The notes under the pieces are model-generated. The model was not told the origin of the DNA. It made no database searches and saw nothing but the letters and a program-made list of their open reading frames with translations. Positions 32,896-41,759 of a stretch of DNA of 42,966 nt are shown piece after piece. The stretch's first letter is position 1. Every line of letters starts with the position of its first letter. This stretch comes from an uncultured Muribaculaceae bacterium. Lineage in GTDB: Bacteria > Bacteroidota > Bacteroidia > Bacteroidales > Muribaculaceae. The position numbers were made by a program, and so were the translations under genes. The stretch lies in the NCBI GenBank assembly GCA_910583795.1, contig CAJTZQ010000031.1, forward strand, positions 1 to 42,966. The letters are read 5' to 3'.

Positions 32896-34170
32896 TCACC
32901 AGCTGCCGCCGGCGCCGCCACCGCCTGTGGCGCCGCCGCCGAAGCCGCCGCCGAAGCCGCCGCCACCTCCGTGACCGCCTCTGCCCATCGACCCGAGAAT
33001 AGCTCCCGCAGCCAAGGCTGCAGCCGTGCCGTCATCCTTTTTGGGTATGGTATATTGCTTTCGGTTCTGATAATGACAGAACTGGCATTCATAAATCCTT
33101 TCCCCGATCCCCTGACTCCTGGTTGTGGCAGGACGTATCGTATGATCCCTGACCATACACATAGCCACAGTGTGACATCTCGGGCACTCAGTATATTTCA
33201 ACTGTTTGGCACGGAAGGGATAACGCTCCACAGTGCCGCACTCGGGACACACCCAGACATCATAATCCACAGTCTTGAGCTGTTCCTCGAAATCTTGCGA
33301 AGCATTCAGCAATTCGTTGTCTTCCTCTTCGTTGAGCTTACGCATTTTTGTTCCGCAGGTGGGACACTTCATCGGTTTGTTGCGAGCCCGATAATATCTC
33401 CATTGGGCAAGGAGTGCCGTAATCACACCCATACCGAGCGAGCAGACGGCAAGAATCCAATATATGGAGCGATGCTTGTGCCATATCATTGCCTTGTGAT
33501 AACGATCCTTGCCTCGCGAGCTTACCGAATCGGAAATAAACAGGACTATCGATATCAGGAAAATCACGACAGCCACATATCCGGCAAATTCCAGGATCGT
33601 GTCTGAAGAGATAGCTTCCGGACCCTTTTGCCATGCCTCCTTCTCACTGCTGCGGAGCTCTTCGGCAGCCACAGGGTCAGACAATACAGTAGCCACATCG
33701 TGAGCTGAAGCCGCCACGGCACCGTCAAGATCGTTATTCCTCATGTTAGCAACGATCGACCTGTCGACAATCTTCTTCACGGATATGTCGGGCAACACAC
33801 CCTCCACGCCATACCCTGTAGTGATCCATGCGCGTCGCTGCTCAGGAGCAATGAGGATAAGCACACCGTTGTCTTTGTCAGACTTTCCTATCCCCCACTC
33901 GGTAAACAATTCCACCGAAAAATCCTCGATGGGCATATCCCCTATCGAGGGTATGACAGCCACGACAACCTCCGCGCCTGTATTCATGCGCAGGTTGTAT
34001 AATTCCTGATTCACCTGCGCCTTTACGGCAGGGCTGACAAGATTACCCGGGTCGCTGACGTAGACACGCCGGTCTGCGATATTGGGGTTTTCAATATCAT
34101 TCGGAGAGTAATCTCTCGCAAAAGCCGCCACGCAAAAAGCAAGCAGCATTATCAATATTTTAGTTTTCAT
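32896..34170 (-). CDS. TPM-domain membrane protein with four CxxC pairs and glycine-rich tail
   Basis: A 424-residue protein. Signal peptide (1-19), then a TPM domain (about 33-165; 'NTGAEVVVAVIPSIGDMPIE', 'GIGKSDKDNGVLILIA', 'RRAWITTGYGVEGVLPD'), found in YgcG-like proteins and plant TLP18.3. Two membrane helices (about 197-213 and 237-255) follow. A cytoplasmic-type zinc-ribbon region has CxxC pairs at C269/C272, C308/C311, C329/C332 and C362/C365. The tail (about 393-424) is almost all Gly and ends GGSW. Many TPM proteins end in a glycine-rich GGxSGxW tail, but four Cys pairs are unusual in my experience. Function is unclear; photosystem or phosphatase roles do not transfer. Confidence 0.82.
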   Translation of the reverse strand: MKTKILIMLLAFCVAAFARDYSPNDIENPNIADRRVYVSDPGNLVSPAVKAQVNQELYNLRMNTGAEVVVAVIPSIGDMPIEDFSVELFTEWGIGKSDKDNGVLILIAPEQRRAWITTGYGVEGVLPDISVKKIVDRSIVANMRNNDLDGAVAASAHDVATVLSDPVAAEELRSSEKEAWQKGPEAISSDTILEFAGYVAVVIFLISIVLFISDSVSSRGKDRYHKAMIWHKHRSIYWILAVCSLGMGVITALLAQWRYYRARNKPMKCPTCGTKMRKLNEEEDNELLNASQDFEEQLKTVDYDVWVCPECGTVERYPFRAKQLKYTECPRCHTVAMCMVRDHTIRPATTRSQGIGERIYECQFCHYQNRKQYTIPKKDDGTAAALAAGAILGSMGRGGHGGGGGFGGGFGGGATGGGGAGGSW

Positions 34171-34177
34171 AGGCTCT

Positions 34178-34356
<179 letters not shown>

Positions 34357-34358
34357 TT

Positions 34359-35681
34359 TCACACTGCGGGCAGGGAGTGCCCGTTGAGTTTGCGGAACAG
34401 GTCGAGCGCATAGACGTCTGTCATTCCGGAAACATGGTCAAGCACACTCTGCACCCTCTCATACATCCCTTCCGCGTGGATGTCATATTGGCGGGGCATC
34501 TTCAGCAGAAGAAGTTTCGAGAAATTCTTTTCCGGATGAAGCACGGCATCCATAAGCGTATCCATCAGATAAGTGATGATCCTGTTGCCGGCGATATCCA
34601 CGTCGACCACATCCGGGGCATTGTAGATCCTCGACCATGCCACCCTGGAGCATCCCTCGTATGCCGCGCTAAGCTCCGGCTCCATAAGCTGCACAAGAGG
34701 CTTTATCTTCTCCCCTTCCAACAGCCTTTCCTCATTATCGACAAAAGCCGTGGCACAGCTCGACACCATCGCCCCGATCACGTTTGAACGAAGATAGCCC
34801 ACCTGCTCGTTGGGATCGTCAAGATGCGACATAGCCCTCTCCATTCTTGCAACGTCATTTCTGCTGAAAAATGCAAGCAGCAGATCCTTCACGTCGCCGG
34901 TGGTCAGGATTCCAAGACGGTGAGAGTCTTCGATATCCATGATCTGATAACATATATCGTCGGCTGCCTCCATTAAATAAACAAACGGATGGCGCGAAAA
35001 TATTCCGGGCGAAATCTCGGGAATCTGCAATTCCGCAGCCACTTTCCGATAGTCGTCTTCCTCAGAGGCGAAAAAGCCGAATTTTTTCTTATCCGTCACA
35101 TTGAGCGAGGTCCAGGGATATTTCACAATCGAGGCAAGAGTGCTGTAGGTCATGGCATACCCTCCCCTGCGGCGTCCGCAAAACTGATGGGTGAGCTGAC
35201 GGAAAGAATTGGCATTCCCCTCGAAATTTATGAAATCCGCCCACTGTTGGTCGGAAAAATGACTGCGCAGCGACTGCCCGTTGCCTTCGCTGAACCATGT
35301 AGCGATTGTTTTTTCCCCCGAATGCCCGAACGGCGGGTTTCCAAGATCGTGACAAAGGCAAGCCGCCGCGACTATGTCGGGCATCTGCTCAAGTGCACGA
35401 CCTGATTCCTTACCCTGATGGCGGCATCCGAGACGAAGCCAAGCCTCCCGCGCCATAGACCGCCCCACAGACGAAACTTCAAGACTGTGGGTCAACCGGT
35501 TGTGCACGAATATACTACCCGGCAGAGGAAACACCTGAGTCTTGTTCTGAAGGCGGCGGAACGGAGATGAGAAAATCATCCTGTCGTAATCACGCTGGAA
35601 ATCACTCCGCGTGTGCACGCGCGGATCATGATATTCCTCCATGCCGAGACGCTTGTCGCTTATAAGTGTTTCCCAATTCAT
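34359..35681 (-). CDS. dgt: dGTP triphosphohydrolase (dGTPase)
   Basis: A 440-residue HD-domain enzyme converting dGTP to deoxyguanosine and triphosphate, controlling dNTP balance. The ATG at 35681 (MNWETL) is preferred, because the extra upstream residues are translated repeat R10. 'RRLQNKTQVFPLPG' and 'NRLTHSLEVSSVGRS' (H65) with 'CLCHDLGNPPFGHSGEK' (H111-D112) are the diagnostic dGTPase and HD metal-site motifs. 'MEAADDICYQIMDIED' supplies the later Asp. The A/C-rich repeat arm lies just before the start. It diverges from the T9SS operon. Confidence 0.93.
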   Translation of the reverse strand: MNWETLISDKRLGMEEYHDPRVHTRSDFQRDYDRMIFSSPFRRLQNKTQVFPLPGSIFVHNRLTHSLEVSSVGRSMAREAWLRLGCRHQGKESGRALEQMPDIVAAACLCHDLGNPPFGHSGEKTIATWFSEGNGQSLRSHFSDQQWADFINFEGNANSFRQLTHQFCGRRRGGYAMTYSTLASIVKYPWTSLNVTDKKKFGFFASEEDDYRKVAAELQIPEISPGIFSRHPFVYLMEAADDICYQIMDIEDSHRLGILTTGDVKDLLLAFFSRNDVARMERAMSHLDDPNEQVGYLRSNVIGAMVSSCATAFVDNEERLLEGEKIKPLVQLMEPELSAAYEGCSRVAWSRIYNAPDVVDVDIAGNRIITYLMDTLMDAVLHPEKNFSKLLLLKMPRQYDIHAEGMYERVQSVLDHVSGMTDVYALDLFRKLNGHSLPAV

Positions 35682-35691
35682 ATTCTTTATT

Positions 35692-35822
35692 TTGAAGGTC
35701 GTTGGTTGTTGGTCTTTGGTTGTTGGTAGCAAAAGCTGCGCTTTTGAACGGGACAGCTCCGCGAGGACGATATTAAACCATCGACCCAAGACCTACGACC
35801 ATCGACGTACGACCAAAGACCA
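35692..35822. repeat. Heptad-repeat intergenic element R10 between dgt and porT
   Basis: The T/G-rich arm (35692-35728) has GGTCGTT/GGTTGTT/GGTCTTT heptads. The centre has a CAAAAGC-TGC-GCTTTTG hairpin and a GACAGCTCCGCGAGGACGA segment. The A/C-rich arm (35776-35822) has GACCTAC/GACCATC/GACCAAA words. Because the element is an imperfect inverted repeat, both divergent genes see an A/C-rich arm on their sense side. Confidence 0.85.
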
Positions 35823-35890
35823 TATTTATTTTAATTTTTTAACCACATTATCGGGCAATTATTGTAAAATATCTTGCGTTTAAATAGCGT

Positions 35891-36634
35891 ATGACTTTCC
35901 AACATCGAAATATGTCGGGCATCCGCGTCTGCATCGTCCTCATTCTTGCGGCATTCTGCCTGCCTCTGCCTGAAGCTGAGGCAAAGCCCGGCGACAAACC
36001 GCTCAACCGTCCGTATGCCGACCTCAAACCGTGGCATCTCGGCTTCTCCGTCGGTATGCATGTGCAAGACCTCTCCTTCACCCACAACGGATTAGTGACC
36101 GACGACGGTCAGCGATGGTCTATGGAAGTCCCCTCATTTTCCCCCGGATTCTGCATCAACGTGCTCGGCAGTCTCCGGCTCCATAAATATATCGACCTCA
36201 GGTTCACCCCCGGCATGTATTTCGGAAGTAAAGGGGTGGAGATGAAAGACTACAACAGCGACCTCCGTCAGCACCAGGATATCAAGACAGCATACGTGGT
36301 TCTCCCTCTCGACCTGAAAATTTCAGGCGACAGGATGAGGAACGTGCGTCCATACGTGTCGGCAGGCGCCATGGCGACATTCGACATAAGCAAAAAACGC
36401 GCCGAACCTTTATTATTCAACACCGCAGACGCATATTTGTGCGTCGGGTTGGGTGCCGACTTCTATCTTCCGTTCTTCAAACTGAATCCGGAAGTGAAAT
36501 TTTGTTTCGGGCTTACCGATATATTGCGCCACGAGCGCAACGACCTGATTGATGATCCGGAAACCTTCAAGATCACTCAATCGCTCAGAAAAGTGAAATC
36601 AAACATGGTCGTACTCACGTTCTATTTCGAATGA
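35891..36634 (+). CDS. porT: Type IX secretion outer-membrane protein PorT
   Basis: A 247-residue PorT/SprT-family barrel needed for T9SS. The signal peptide covers about residues 8-32 (an internal ATG at 35912 is an alternative start). Conserved parts are 'HLGFSVGMHVQDLSFTHNG', 'LHKYIDLRFTPGMYFGSKGV', 'VLPLDLKISGDRMRNVRPYV' and the C-terminal strand 'KVKSNMVVLTFYFE'. The stop overlaps the porP start as ATGA (36631-36634), so the operon starts here. porT next to porPKLMN is not universal but is seen in Bacteroidales. Confidence 0.88.
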   Translation: MTFQHRNMSGIRVCIVLILAAFCLPLPEAEAKPGDKPLNRPYADLKPWHLGFSVGMHVQDLSFTHNGLVTDDGQRWSMEVPSFSPGFCINVLGSLRLHKYIDLRFTPGMYFGSKGVEMKDYNSDLRQHQDIKTAYVVLPLDLKISGDRMRNVRPYVSAGAMATFDISKKRAEPLLFNTADAYLCVGLGADFYLPFFKLNPEVKFCFGLTDILRHERNDLIDDPETFKITQSLRKVKSNMVVLTFYFE

Positions 36635-37635
36635 AAACTGTCTGGAAAATATATCTCATGCCGGCAATCATGTTGATTGCATCGATCGTCATGCTCATAT
36701 CTCCCGGCAACGTATATGCACAGACCGACCAGATTTTCACTCAACACTGGGCGCTCCCCACCCTCTACAATCCCGCGGCAGCCGGACAGTCGGAATGGCT
36801 GAGGGTAAGAGGAGGGGCAAGACTCCAATGGATAGGGATTGAAAACGCCCCGAAAAGCTTTGCCGCCACCGCCGACATCCCCTTCAAGGTCTTCAACAAA
36901 AGAGCCGGTGCCGGTGTCACCGTGCTGCAGGAAAGCCTCGGGCTTTTCTCAAATCTCCTTGTGTCGGCACAGGGAAGCTACAAACTAAAACTCTTAAAAG
37001 GTGAATTAGGGCTGGGGCTGCAGATCGGTTATTACAACTCAAGGTTTCGAGGTTCCGACGTGTATATCCCCGATGATGACGACTTCCACAATCCCGACGA
37101 CCCCTCCATCCCGAAGCAAGACCTTTCAGGGAACGCAATCGATTTCTCCCTCGGCTTGTATTATTCAAACAAGCGTTTTTATGCGGGCATAGCAGGCATG
37201 CATCTCACGTCTCCCTCTGTAAAAATGGAGGTGGAAGGTTCGGAATCGACTGAATCACGTCAATTTGAAACAAGCCTGCCACGCACCTTATATTTTGACA
37301 CCGGCGGCAATATTGAACTGAGAAACACGTTATTCTTATTGCAGCCATCTCTGCTCGTGGCAAGTGATTTCGACAATTTCTCAGCCAAAATCACAATGCG
37401 TGCCACCTACAACAGATTCCTCTCCCTCGGAGTGGGATACAGATGGAAAGACGCTTTCTCCATAATGGTTGGCGCGGAATATAAGAACTTCTTTCTCGGC
37501 TACGCCTACGATTATCCGCTTTCCTCAATTGCCAAGGCTTCTTCCGGAAGCCATGAACTCGTGGCGGGCTATAGCCTGAAAATCGATCTTTCAGGGAAAA
37601 ACAAACACAAACACCGTTCCATCCGCATAATGTAA
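36631..37635 (+). CDS. porP: Type IX secretion membrane protein PorP/SprF
   Basis: A 334-residue outer-membrane barrel of the PorP/SprF family, with signal peptide 1-30 (ending VYAQ). 'QIFTQHWALPTLYNPAAAG' is the diagnostic N-terminal motif, and 'FSLGLYYSNKRFYAGIAGMH' and 'VASDFDNFSAKITMRATYNR' are typical strands. The first gene of the classic porPKLMN order, with 8 bp to porK. The protein ends with a short basic stretch (KNKHKHRSIRIM). Confidence 0.92.
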   Translation: MKTVWKIYLMPAIMLIASIVMLISPGNVYAQTDQIFTQHWALPTLYNPAAAGQSEWLRVRGGARLQWIGIENAPKSFAATADIPFKVFNKRAGAGVTVLQESLGLFSNLLVSAQGSYKLKLLKGELGLGLQIGYYNSRFRGSDVYIPDDDDFHNPDDPSIPKQDLSGNAIDFSLGLYYSNKRFYAGIAGMHLTSPSVKMEVEGSESTESRQFETSLPRTLYFDTGGNIELRNTLFLLQPSLLVASDFDNFSAKITMRATYNRFLSLGVGYRWKDAFSIMVGAEYKNFFLGYAYDYPLSSIAKASSGSHELVAGYSLKIDLSGKNKHKHRSIRIM

Positions 37636-37643
37636 CGATTAGC

Positions 37644-39122
37644 ATGATGACCGATAAATTCATAAAATATTTCAAACTGTCGCGTCCGCAACTTGCGTGT
37701 GCGGCAGCCGCTCCCATGCTCTCCCTCCTCCTGGCGTCTTGCTTCGGCTCACGCAGCTCAGCCACCGGAGGGGAGGTCACCGGCGTCGGAGGGACATCCT
37801 GGGCTGAACCCGCACCTTTCGGAATGGTTCTTGTAGACAGGGGAGCCATCGCCATGGGACCCTCCAAAGACGACTCAATTATGGGCATCAAGGCAGATTC
37901 CAAAGGGATTTCCGTCGACGCTTTCTGGATGGACGAGACTGAAATAACAAATTCCAAATATAAGCAATTCGTATTCTGGGTCAGAGACTCCATCATCCGC
38001 GAACGTCTCGCCGACCCGGCATACGGCGGCGACGAGACTTTCAAGATAGAGGAAGACCGTGAAGGAAACCCTATCGAACCTTACCTCGACTGGAGCAAGC
38101 CTATTCCCTGGAGAAATCCAAACGAAGATGAACAGAGGGCGATAGAAAGCGTCTACCGCACCAACCCGATCACCGGCAAGCGGGAACTTGACCCCACCCA
38201 GCTCAACTATCGCTACGAAATCTACAATCACACTGCCGCCGCACAACGCAAGCACCGTCTCGACCCCCGCACACGTGAATACAACACAGACCGTCCCGTC
38301 CCCACGGAAATTCCGGTGATCTCGAAAGACACCGCCTATTTCACGGAAGACGGGGAAGTGGTGCGCGAGACGATAACACGTCCGCTGACCGGAGACTTTG
38401 ATTTTGTCAACACCTATATCGTCAACGTCTATCCCGACACTACGTGCTGGATAAATGATTTCGACAACGCCTACAACGAGCCTTACACCCGCATGTATTT
38501 CTCACATGCCGGCTACAACAACTATCCCGTGGTCGGGGTCAGCTGGGAACAGGCTAACGCTTTCTCCAACTGGCGCACGGATTTCCTGCGTCGCTCTCTC
38601 GGGAAAGACAACATATATGTGGAGCCTTACCGCCTCCCGACAGAAGCGGAATGGGAATATGCCGCACGTGCGGGAAATTCAGAGAGCCCGTATCCCTGGG
38701 AGGAGACCCTTCCCTACGATGAACGCGGGTGTTTCTATGCCAATTTCAAACCTATGGACGGAGACTACACCCGCGACGGACATGTGATCACCTCGCAGGT
38801 GGGCACTTTCGCGCCCAATGATTTCGGGCTGTATGACATGGCGGGCAACGTCTCTGAATGGACATCCACGGCTTTCACGGAAAGCATCAACAATCTCACC
38901 TCCGACGTCAATCCGGAATATCGCTACGACGCCGCCAAGGAAGACCCCTACAGCATGAAGAGAAAGGTGGTGCGCGGCGGTTCATGGAAAGATGTCGCCG
39001 GCGGAATCAGAAGCGACCTCAGGATGTGGGAATATCAGAACGAGCAGCGGTCTTATATCGGATTCCGCAATGTCCGCTCTCAGATCGGGTTTGCAAAAGG
39101 CACCCAAAAGAAAAGGAAATAA
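37644..39122 (+). CDS. porK: Type IX secretion lipoprotein PorK/GldK
   Basis: A 492-residue lipoprotein (lipobox LLASC, C33) with a formylglycine-generating-enzyme/sulfatase-modifying-factor fold: 'FWMDETEITNSKYKQFVFW', 'YRLPTEAEWEYAARAGN', 'NDFGLYDMAGNVSEWTS' and 'VVRGGSWKDVAGGIRSD'. In T9SS it forms, with PorN, the large periplasmic ring at the outer membrane, so the fold is structural rather than enzymatic. A 3-bp gap leads to porL. Confidence 0.93.
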   Translation: MMTDKFIKYFKLSRPQLACAAAAPMLSLLLASCFGSRSSATGGEVTGVGGTSWAEPAPFGMVLVDRGAIAMGPSKDDSIMGIKADSKGISVDAFWMDETEITNSKYKQFVFWVRDSIIRERLADPAYGGDETFKIEEDREGNPIEPYLDWSKPIPWRNPNEDEQRAIESVYRTNPITGKRELDPTQLNYRYEIYNHTAAAQRKHRLDPRTREYNTDRPVPTEIPVISKDTAYFTEDGEVVRETITRPLTGDFDFVNTYIVNVYPDTTCWINDFDNAYNEPYTRMYFSHAGYNNYPVVGVSWEQANAFSNWRTDFLRRSLGKDNIYVEPYRLPTEAEWEYAARAGNSESPYPWEETLPYDERGCFYANFKPMDGDYTRDGHVITSQVGTFAPNDFGLYDMAGNVSEWTSTAFTESINNLTSDVNPEYRYDAAKEDPYSMKRKVVRGGSWKDVAGGIRSDLRMWEYQNEQRSYIGFRNVRSQIGFAKGTQKKRK

Positions 39123-39125
39123 GTT

Positions 39126-39977
39126 ATGGTAAAGATAAGGAAATACGCCAACTGCATAGAACGCTTCCTTCACGGGCAAAAAGGACAGAGATTTTTCAAT
39201 TTCGCCTATTCCATCGGTGCGGCAATAGTAATCCTGGGAGCTTTGTTCCTGATCCTACACCTCCCCGGCGGCAGCCTGCTCATGTGCATAGGCATGGGAA
39301 CGGAGATAGCCATGTTTATTCTGACAGCGTTCGACCGTCCGCCCAGAGAATATGACTGGGAGGAGGTTTTCCCGGTGCTTGATTCAAAAAAGCCTGAAGA
39401 CCGTCCGGATTTCCAGGGTGGCACGGGAACCGTGGTTATCGGTAATGCCGCGCAAACCGGTCAAGCCGATGCAACCCATCCGGCAACCGGCATCGCAAGT
39501 GCCGGAGCCGCCGCTTCCCACAACGATGTTCCCCTCCCAAAAGAGGAAGCCGCCTCCCTTCATGAAAGCATCATGAAGATGACGGAGCAGATGAACCGTC
39601 TTCAGGAAACCACCCGTGCCCTCAACGAGGTGAGCCAGGTGCTTCTTCAGTCATACAAGGCTATAACCGACAATTCAGACTCAATCTCCAAAAGTGCGCT
39701 CGGATATGCCGAACAGATGTCTGACCTCAACCGGAACATCACCGGGCTCAACACTATCTATGAGATTCAACTCAAGCACGTTTCCGGTCAGCTTGAAAGC
39801 ATTGACCGCGTAAACCGTGGGCTAAAGGATATCCGCGACATGTATGAGAAATCGGCAAACGAATCTTCGCGCTATTGCGAGGAATCGGAGAAGATGGCTC
39901 GCTACATGAGACAGATCAATGACGTCTACGAAAAAATGATCACCGCAATGACCATCAACATGAATGGCAAGTCGTGA
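39126..39977 (+). CDS. porL: Type IX secretion motor protein PorL/GldL
   Basis: A 283-residue inner-membrane protein with two transmembrane helices (about 25-45 and 48-69) near the N terminus, including the conserved Glu in 'CIGMGTEIAMFILTAFD' that serves the proton-driven PorL-PorM motor. The C-terminal cytoplasmic part is coiled-coil ('MNRLQETTRALNEVSQVLLQ' and later helices). An Ala/Pro-rich linker (about 115-145) joins them. Element R11 starts at its stop codon. Confidence 0.92.
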   Translation: MVKIRKYANCIERFLHGQKGQRFFNFAYSIGAAIVILGALFLILHLPGGSLLMCIGMGTEIAMFILTAFDRPPREYDWEEVFPVLDSKKPEDRPDFQGGTGTVVIGNAAQTGQADATHPATGIASAGAAASHNDVPLPKEEAASLHESIMKMTEQMNRLQETTRALNEVSQVLLQSYKAITDNSDSISKSALGYAEQMSDLNRNITGLNTIYEIQLKHVSGQLESIDRVNRGLKDIRDMYEKSANESSRYCEESEKMARYMRQINDVYEKMITAMTINMNGKS

Positions 39978-40061
39978 GTTGTGAGTCATTAGTTTATTAG
40001 TCGTTAGTCATTAGTTGTGAGTTGTGAGACCATCGACCATAGACCAACAACCAAAGACCAA
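39974..40061. repeat. Heptad-repeat intergenic element R11 before porM
   Basis: The T/G-rich arm (39974-40028) has GTTGTGA and TTAGTCG/TTAGTCA heptads. The A/C-rich arm (40029-40061) has ACCATCG/ACCATAG/ACCAACA/ACCAAAG heptads. The first 48 bp (39974-40021) are identical to 41653-41700 after porM. The A/C arm ends a few bases before the porM ATG. Confidence 0.88.
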
Positions 40062-40068
40062 AAAGTAA

Positions 40069-41643
40069 ATGGCAGGAGGAAACAACATATCAAGAATGTC
40101 GCCAAGGCAGAAGATGATAAACTTAATGTATATCGTCCTCACCGCCCTGCTTTGTCTTAATGTCTCGAGCGACGTGCTCATCGGATATAATCAGGTGCAT
40201 GAGGGTCTGCATCACACCAATTCCAATCTTACTGCAAAAAACGAGGTCCAATTCCTTTATCTGCAAAACCTTTACGAGAATAATCCCGCAAAGGTCGGGG
40301 CATGGTTTGAGAAAGGGAAGGACTTGCGGGAAGTTTCCGAATCGCTCTGTCTGACAATCGACTCACTCAAAACGGCTATCGCCCGCCAGGCTGACGGGGA
40401 AGACGGCGACCCCTACAATCTGGACAACCAAGACGATCTTGAGGCTGCCGCAGTCACAATGCTCCGTCCCGGAACAAACGAAGGGACGAAACTTCGCAAA
40501 CGTGTGGACGGCTTCAGGAATTATGTTTCCACACTGATTTCCGATTCTGCAAAACGCAATGCGGTGGTAAACATGCTTTCTACCGACGTGGCAGGGAAAA
40601 AGACTGGCATGGTTTCCAAATCATGGGAAACCAAGAATTTCGACAAAATGCCTGCTATCGCAGCCGTCACAATCCTTACAAAACTCGAAAACGACATACG
40701 TCAGGCTGAAGGCGAGGCTTTGACAGATCTTATAACAAACGTAGACATCGGCGACGTCAGGGTAAACGAACTCGATGCTTACGTGATCCCCAATTCCAAT
40801 ATGGTGATGAGAGGGTCGAAATATACTGCTAACATTGTGCTTGCCGCCATCGACACCACCCAACGCCCCACCGTGTTTGTCAACGGCTCCAGACTTCCTA
40901 ACGACCGTGGATTGCTTGAGATAACGGCAGGCAATGTCGGCACTCATGAATATTCAGGATATATAGAGGTGATGAAAGGTGACGGCACAACCGACAGGCG
41001 TCCTTTTAAGTCATCCTACACAGTGATGGAACCGATGGCTACCATCTCCCCCACCCTCATGAACGTGCTCTATGCCGGCATCGACAACCCCGTGAGCATC
41101 TCGGTTCCCGGATTTCCGATGAATGCCGTCCATGCCACGATGACCAACGGCACTCTCACAAGAAAAGGGGACTCATGGATTGCCCGGCCCGGTAAAATCG
41201 GGACAGAAGCGGTCATAACGGTGACAGCCACGTCCGACGGATCGTCAAGGACTGTAGGATCAACCTCTTTCAGGGTTAGGAAACTTCCCGACCCCTCTCC
41301 TTATATCCCGGTCAAAGACGCTCAAGGGAATACGGTGTATTATAAAGGGGCTCCAAAGAAATTGTCGAAATCCGCCCTTATGACTGCAGAGTCGCTCGGA
41401 GCGGCGATCGACGACGATATTCTCAACGTCTCCTATTCAGTGGTATATTTCTCCACCATATTTTTCGATTCGATGGGCAATGCCATCCCTGAAGTGTCAG
41501 ACGGGGCGGCTTTCTCCCGGCGACAGAAGGAACAGTTCCGCAGGTTGAAACCAGGGAAAAGTTTCTTTATCTCAAATGTGAAGGCGAAAGGTCCCGACGG
41601 GATCACCCGCGATATCCCCCCGATGCAGGTGACCCTCAACTGA
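40069..41643 (+). CDS. porM: Type IX secretion motor protein PorM/GldM
   Basis: A 524-residue protein with one N-terminal membrane helix (about 16-33; 'MINLMYIVLTALLCLNVSSD') and a long periplasmic part with the GldM domain series, including 'NSNLTAKNEVQFLYLQNLYE' and Ig-like regions. The family partner of PorL, spanning from the inner-membrane motor to the PorK/PorN ring. The ATG at 40069 follows the A/C-rich arm of R11 by about 7 bases, with no strong Shine-Dalgarno sequence. Near-identical repeats flank the gene. Confidence 0.93.
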   Translation: MAGGNNISRMSPRQKMINLMYIVLTALLCLNVSSDVLIGYNQVHEGLHHTNSNLTAKNEVQFLYLQNLYENNPAKVGAWFEKGKDLREVSESLCLTIDSLKTAIARQADGEDGDPYNLDNQDDLEAAAVTMLRPGTNEGTKLRKRVDGFRNYVSTLISDSAKRNAVVNMLSTDVAGKKTGMVSKSWETKNFDKMPAIAAVTILTKLENDIRQAEGEALTDLITNVDIGDVRVNELDAYVIPNSNMVMRGSKYTANIVLAAIDTTQRPTVFVNGSRLPNDRGLLEITAGNVGTHEYSGYIEVMKGDGTTDRRPFKSSYTVMEPMATISPTLMNVLYAGIDNPVSISVPGFPMNAVHATMTNGTLTRKGDSWIARPGKIGTEAVITVTATSDGSSRTVGSTSFRVRKLPDPSPYIPVKDAQGNTVYYKGAPKKLSKSALMTAESLGAAIDDDILNVSYSVVYFSTIFFDSMGNAIPEVSDGAAFSRRQKEQFRRLKPGKSFFISNVKAKGPDGITRDIPPMQVTLN

Positions 41644-41650
41644 TCCTTTT

Positions 41651-41759
41651 GTGTGAGTTGTGAGTCATTAGTTTATTAGTCGTTAGTCATTAGTTGTGAG
41701 ACCATCGACCAAAGACCAAAGACCAACAACCAAAGACCAAAGACTAAAGACCAACAACA
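41651..41759. repeat. Heptad-repeat intergenic element R12 before porN
   Basis: The T/G-rich arm (41653-41700) is identical over 48 bp to the left arm of R11. The A/C-rich arm (41701-41759) has ACCAAAG/ACCAACA heptads and runs directly into the porN ATG, so the porN translation start lies in repeat-derived DNA. Confidence 0.88.

Noticed and set aside
38858..39355. 165-codon plus-strand frame over porK and porL
   Set aside because: Out-of-frame overlap of two firmly identified T9SS genes.
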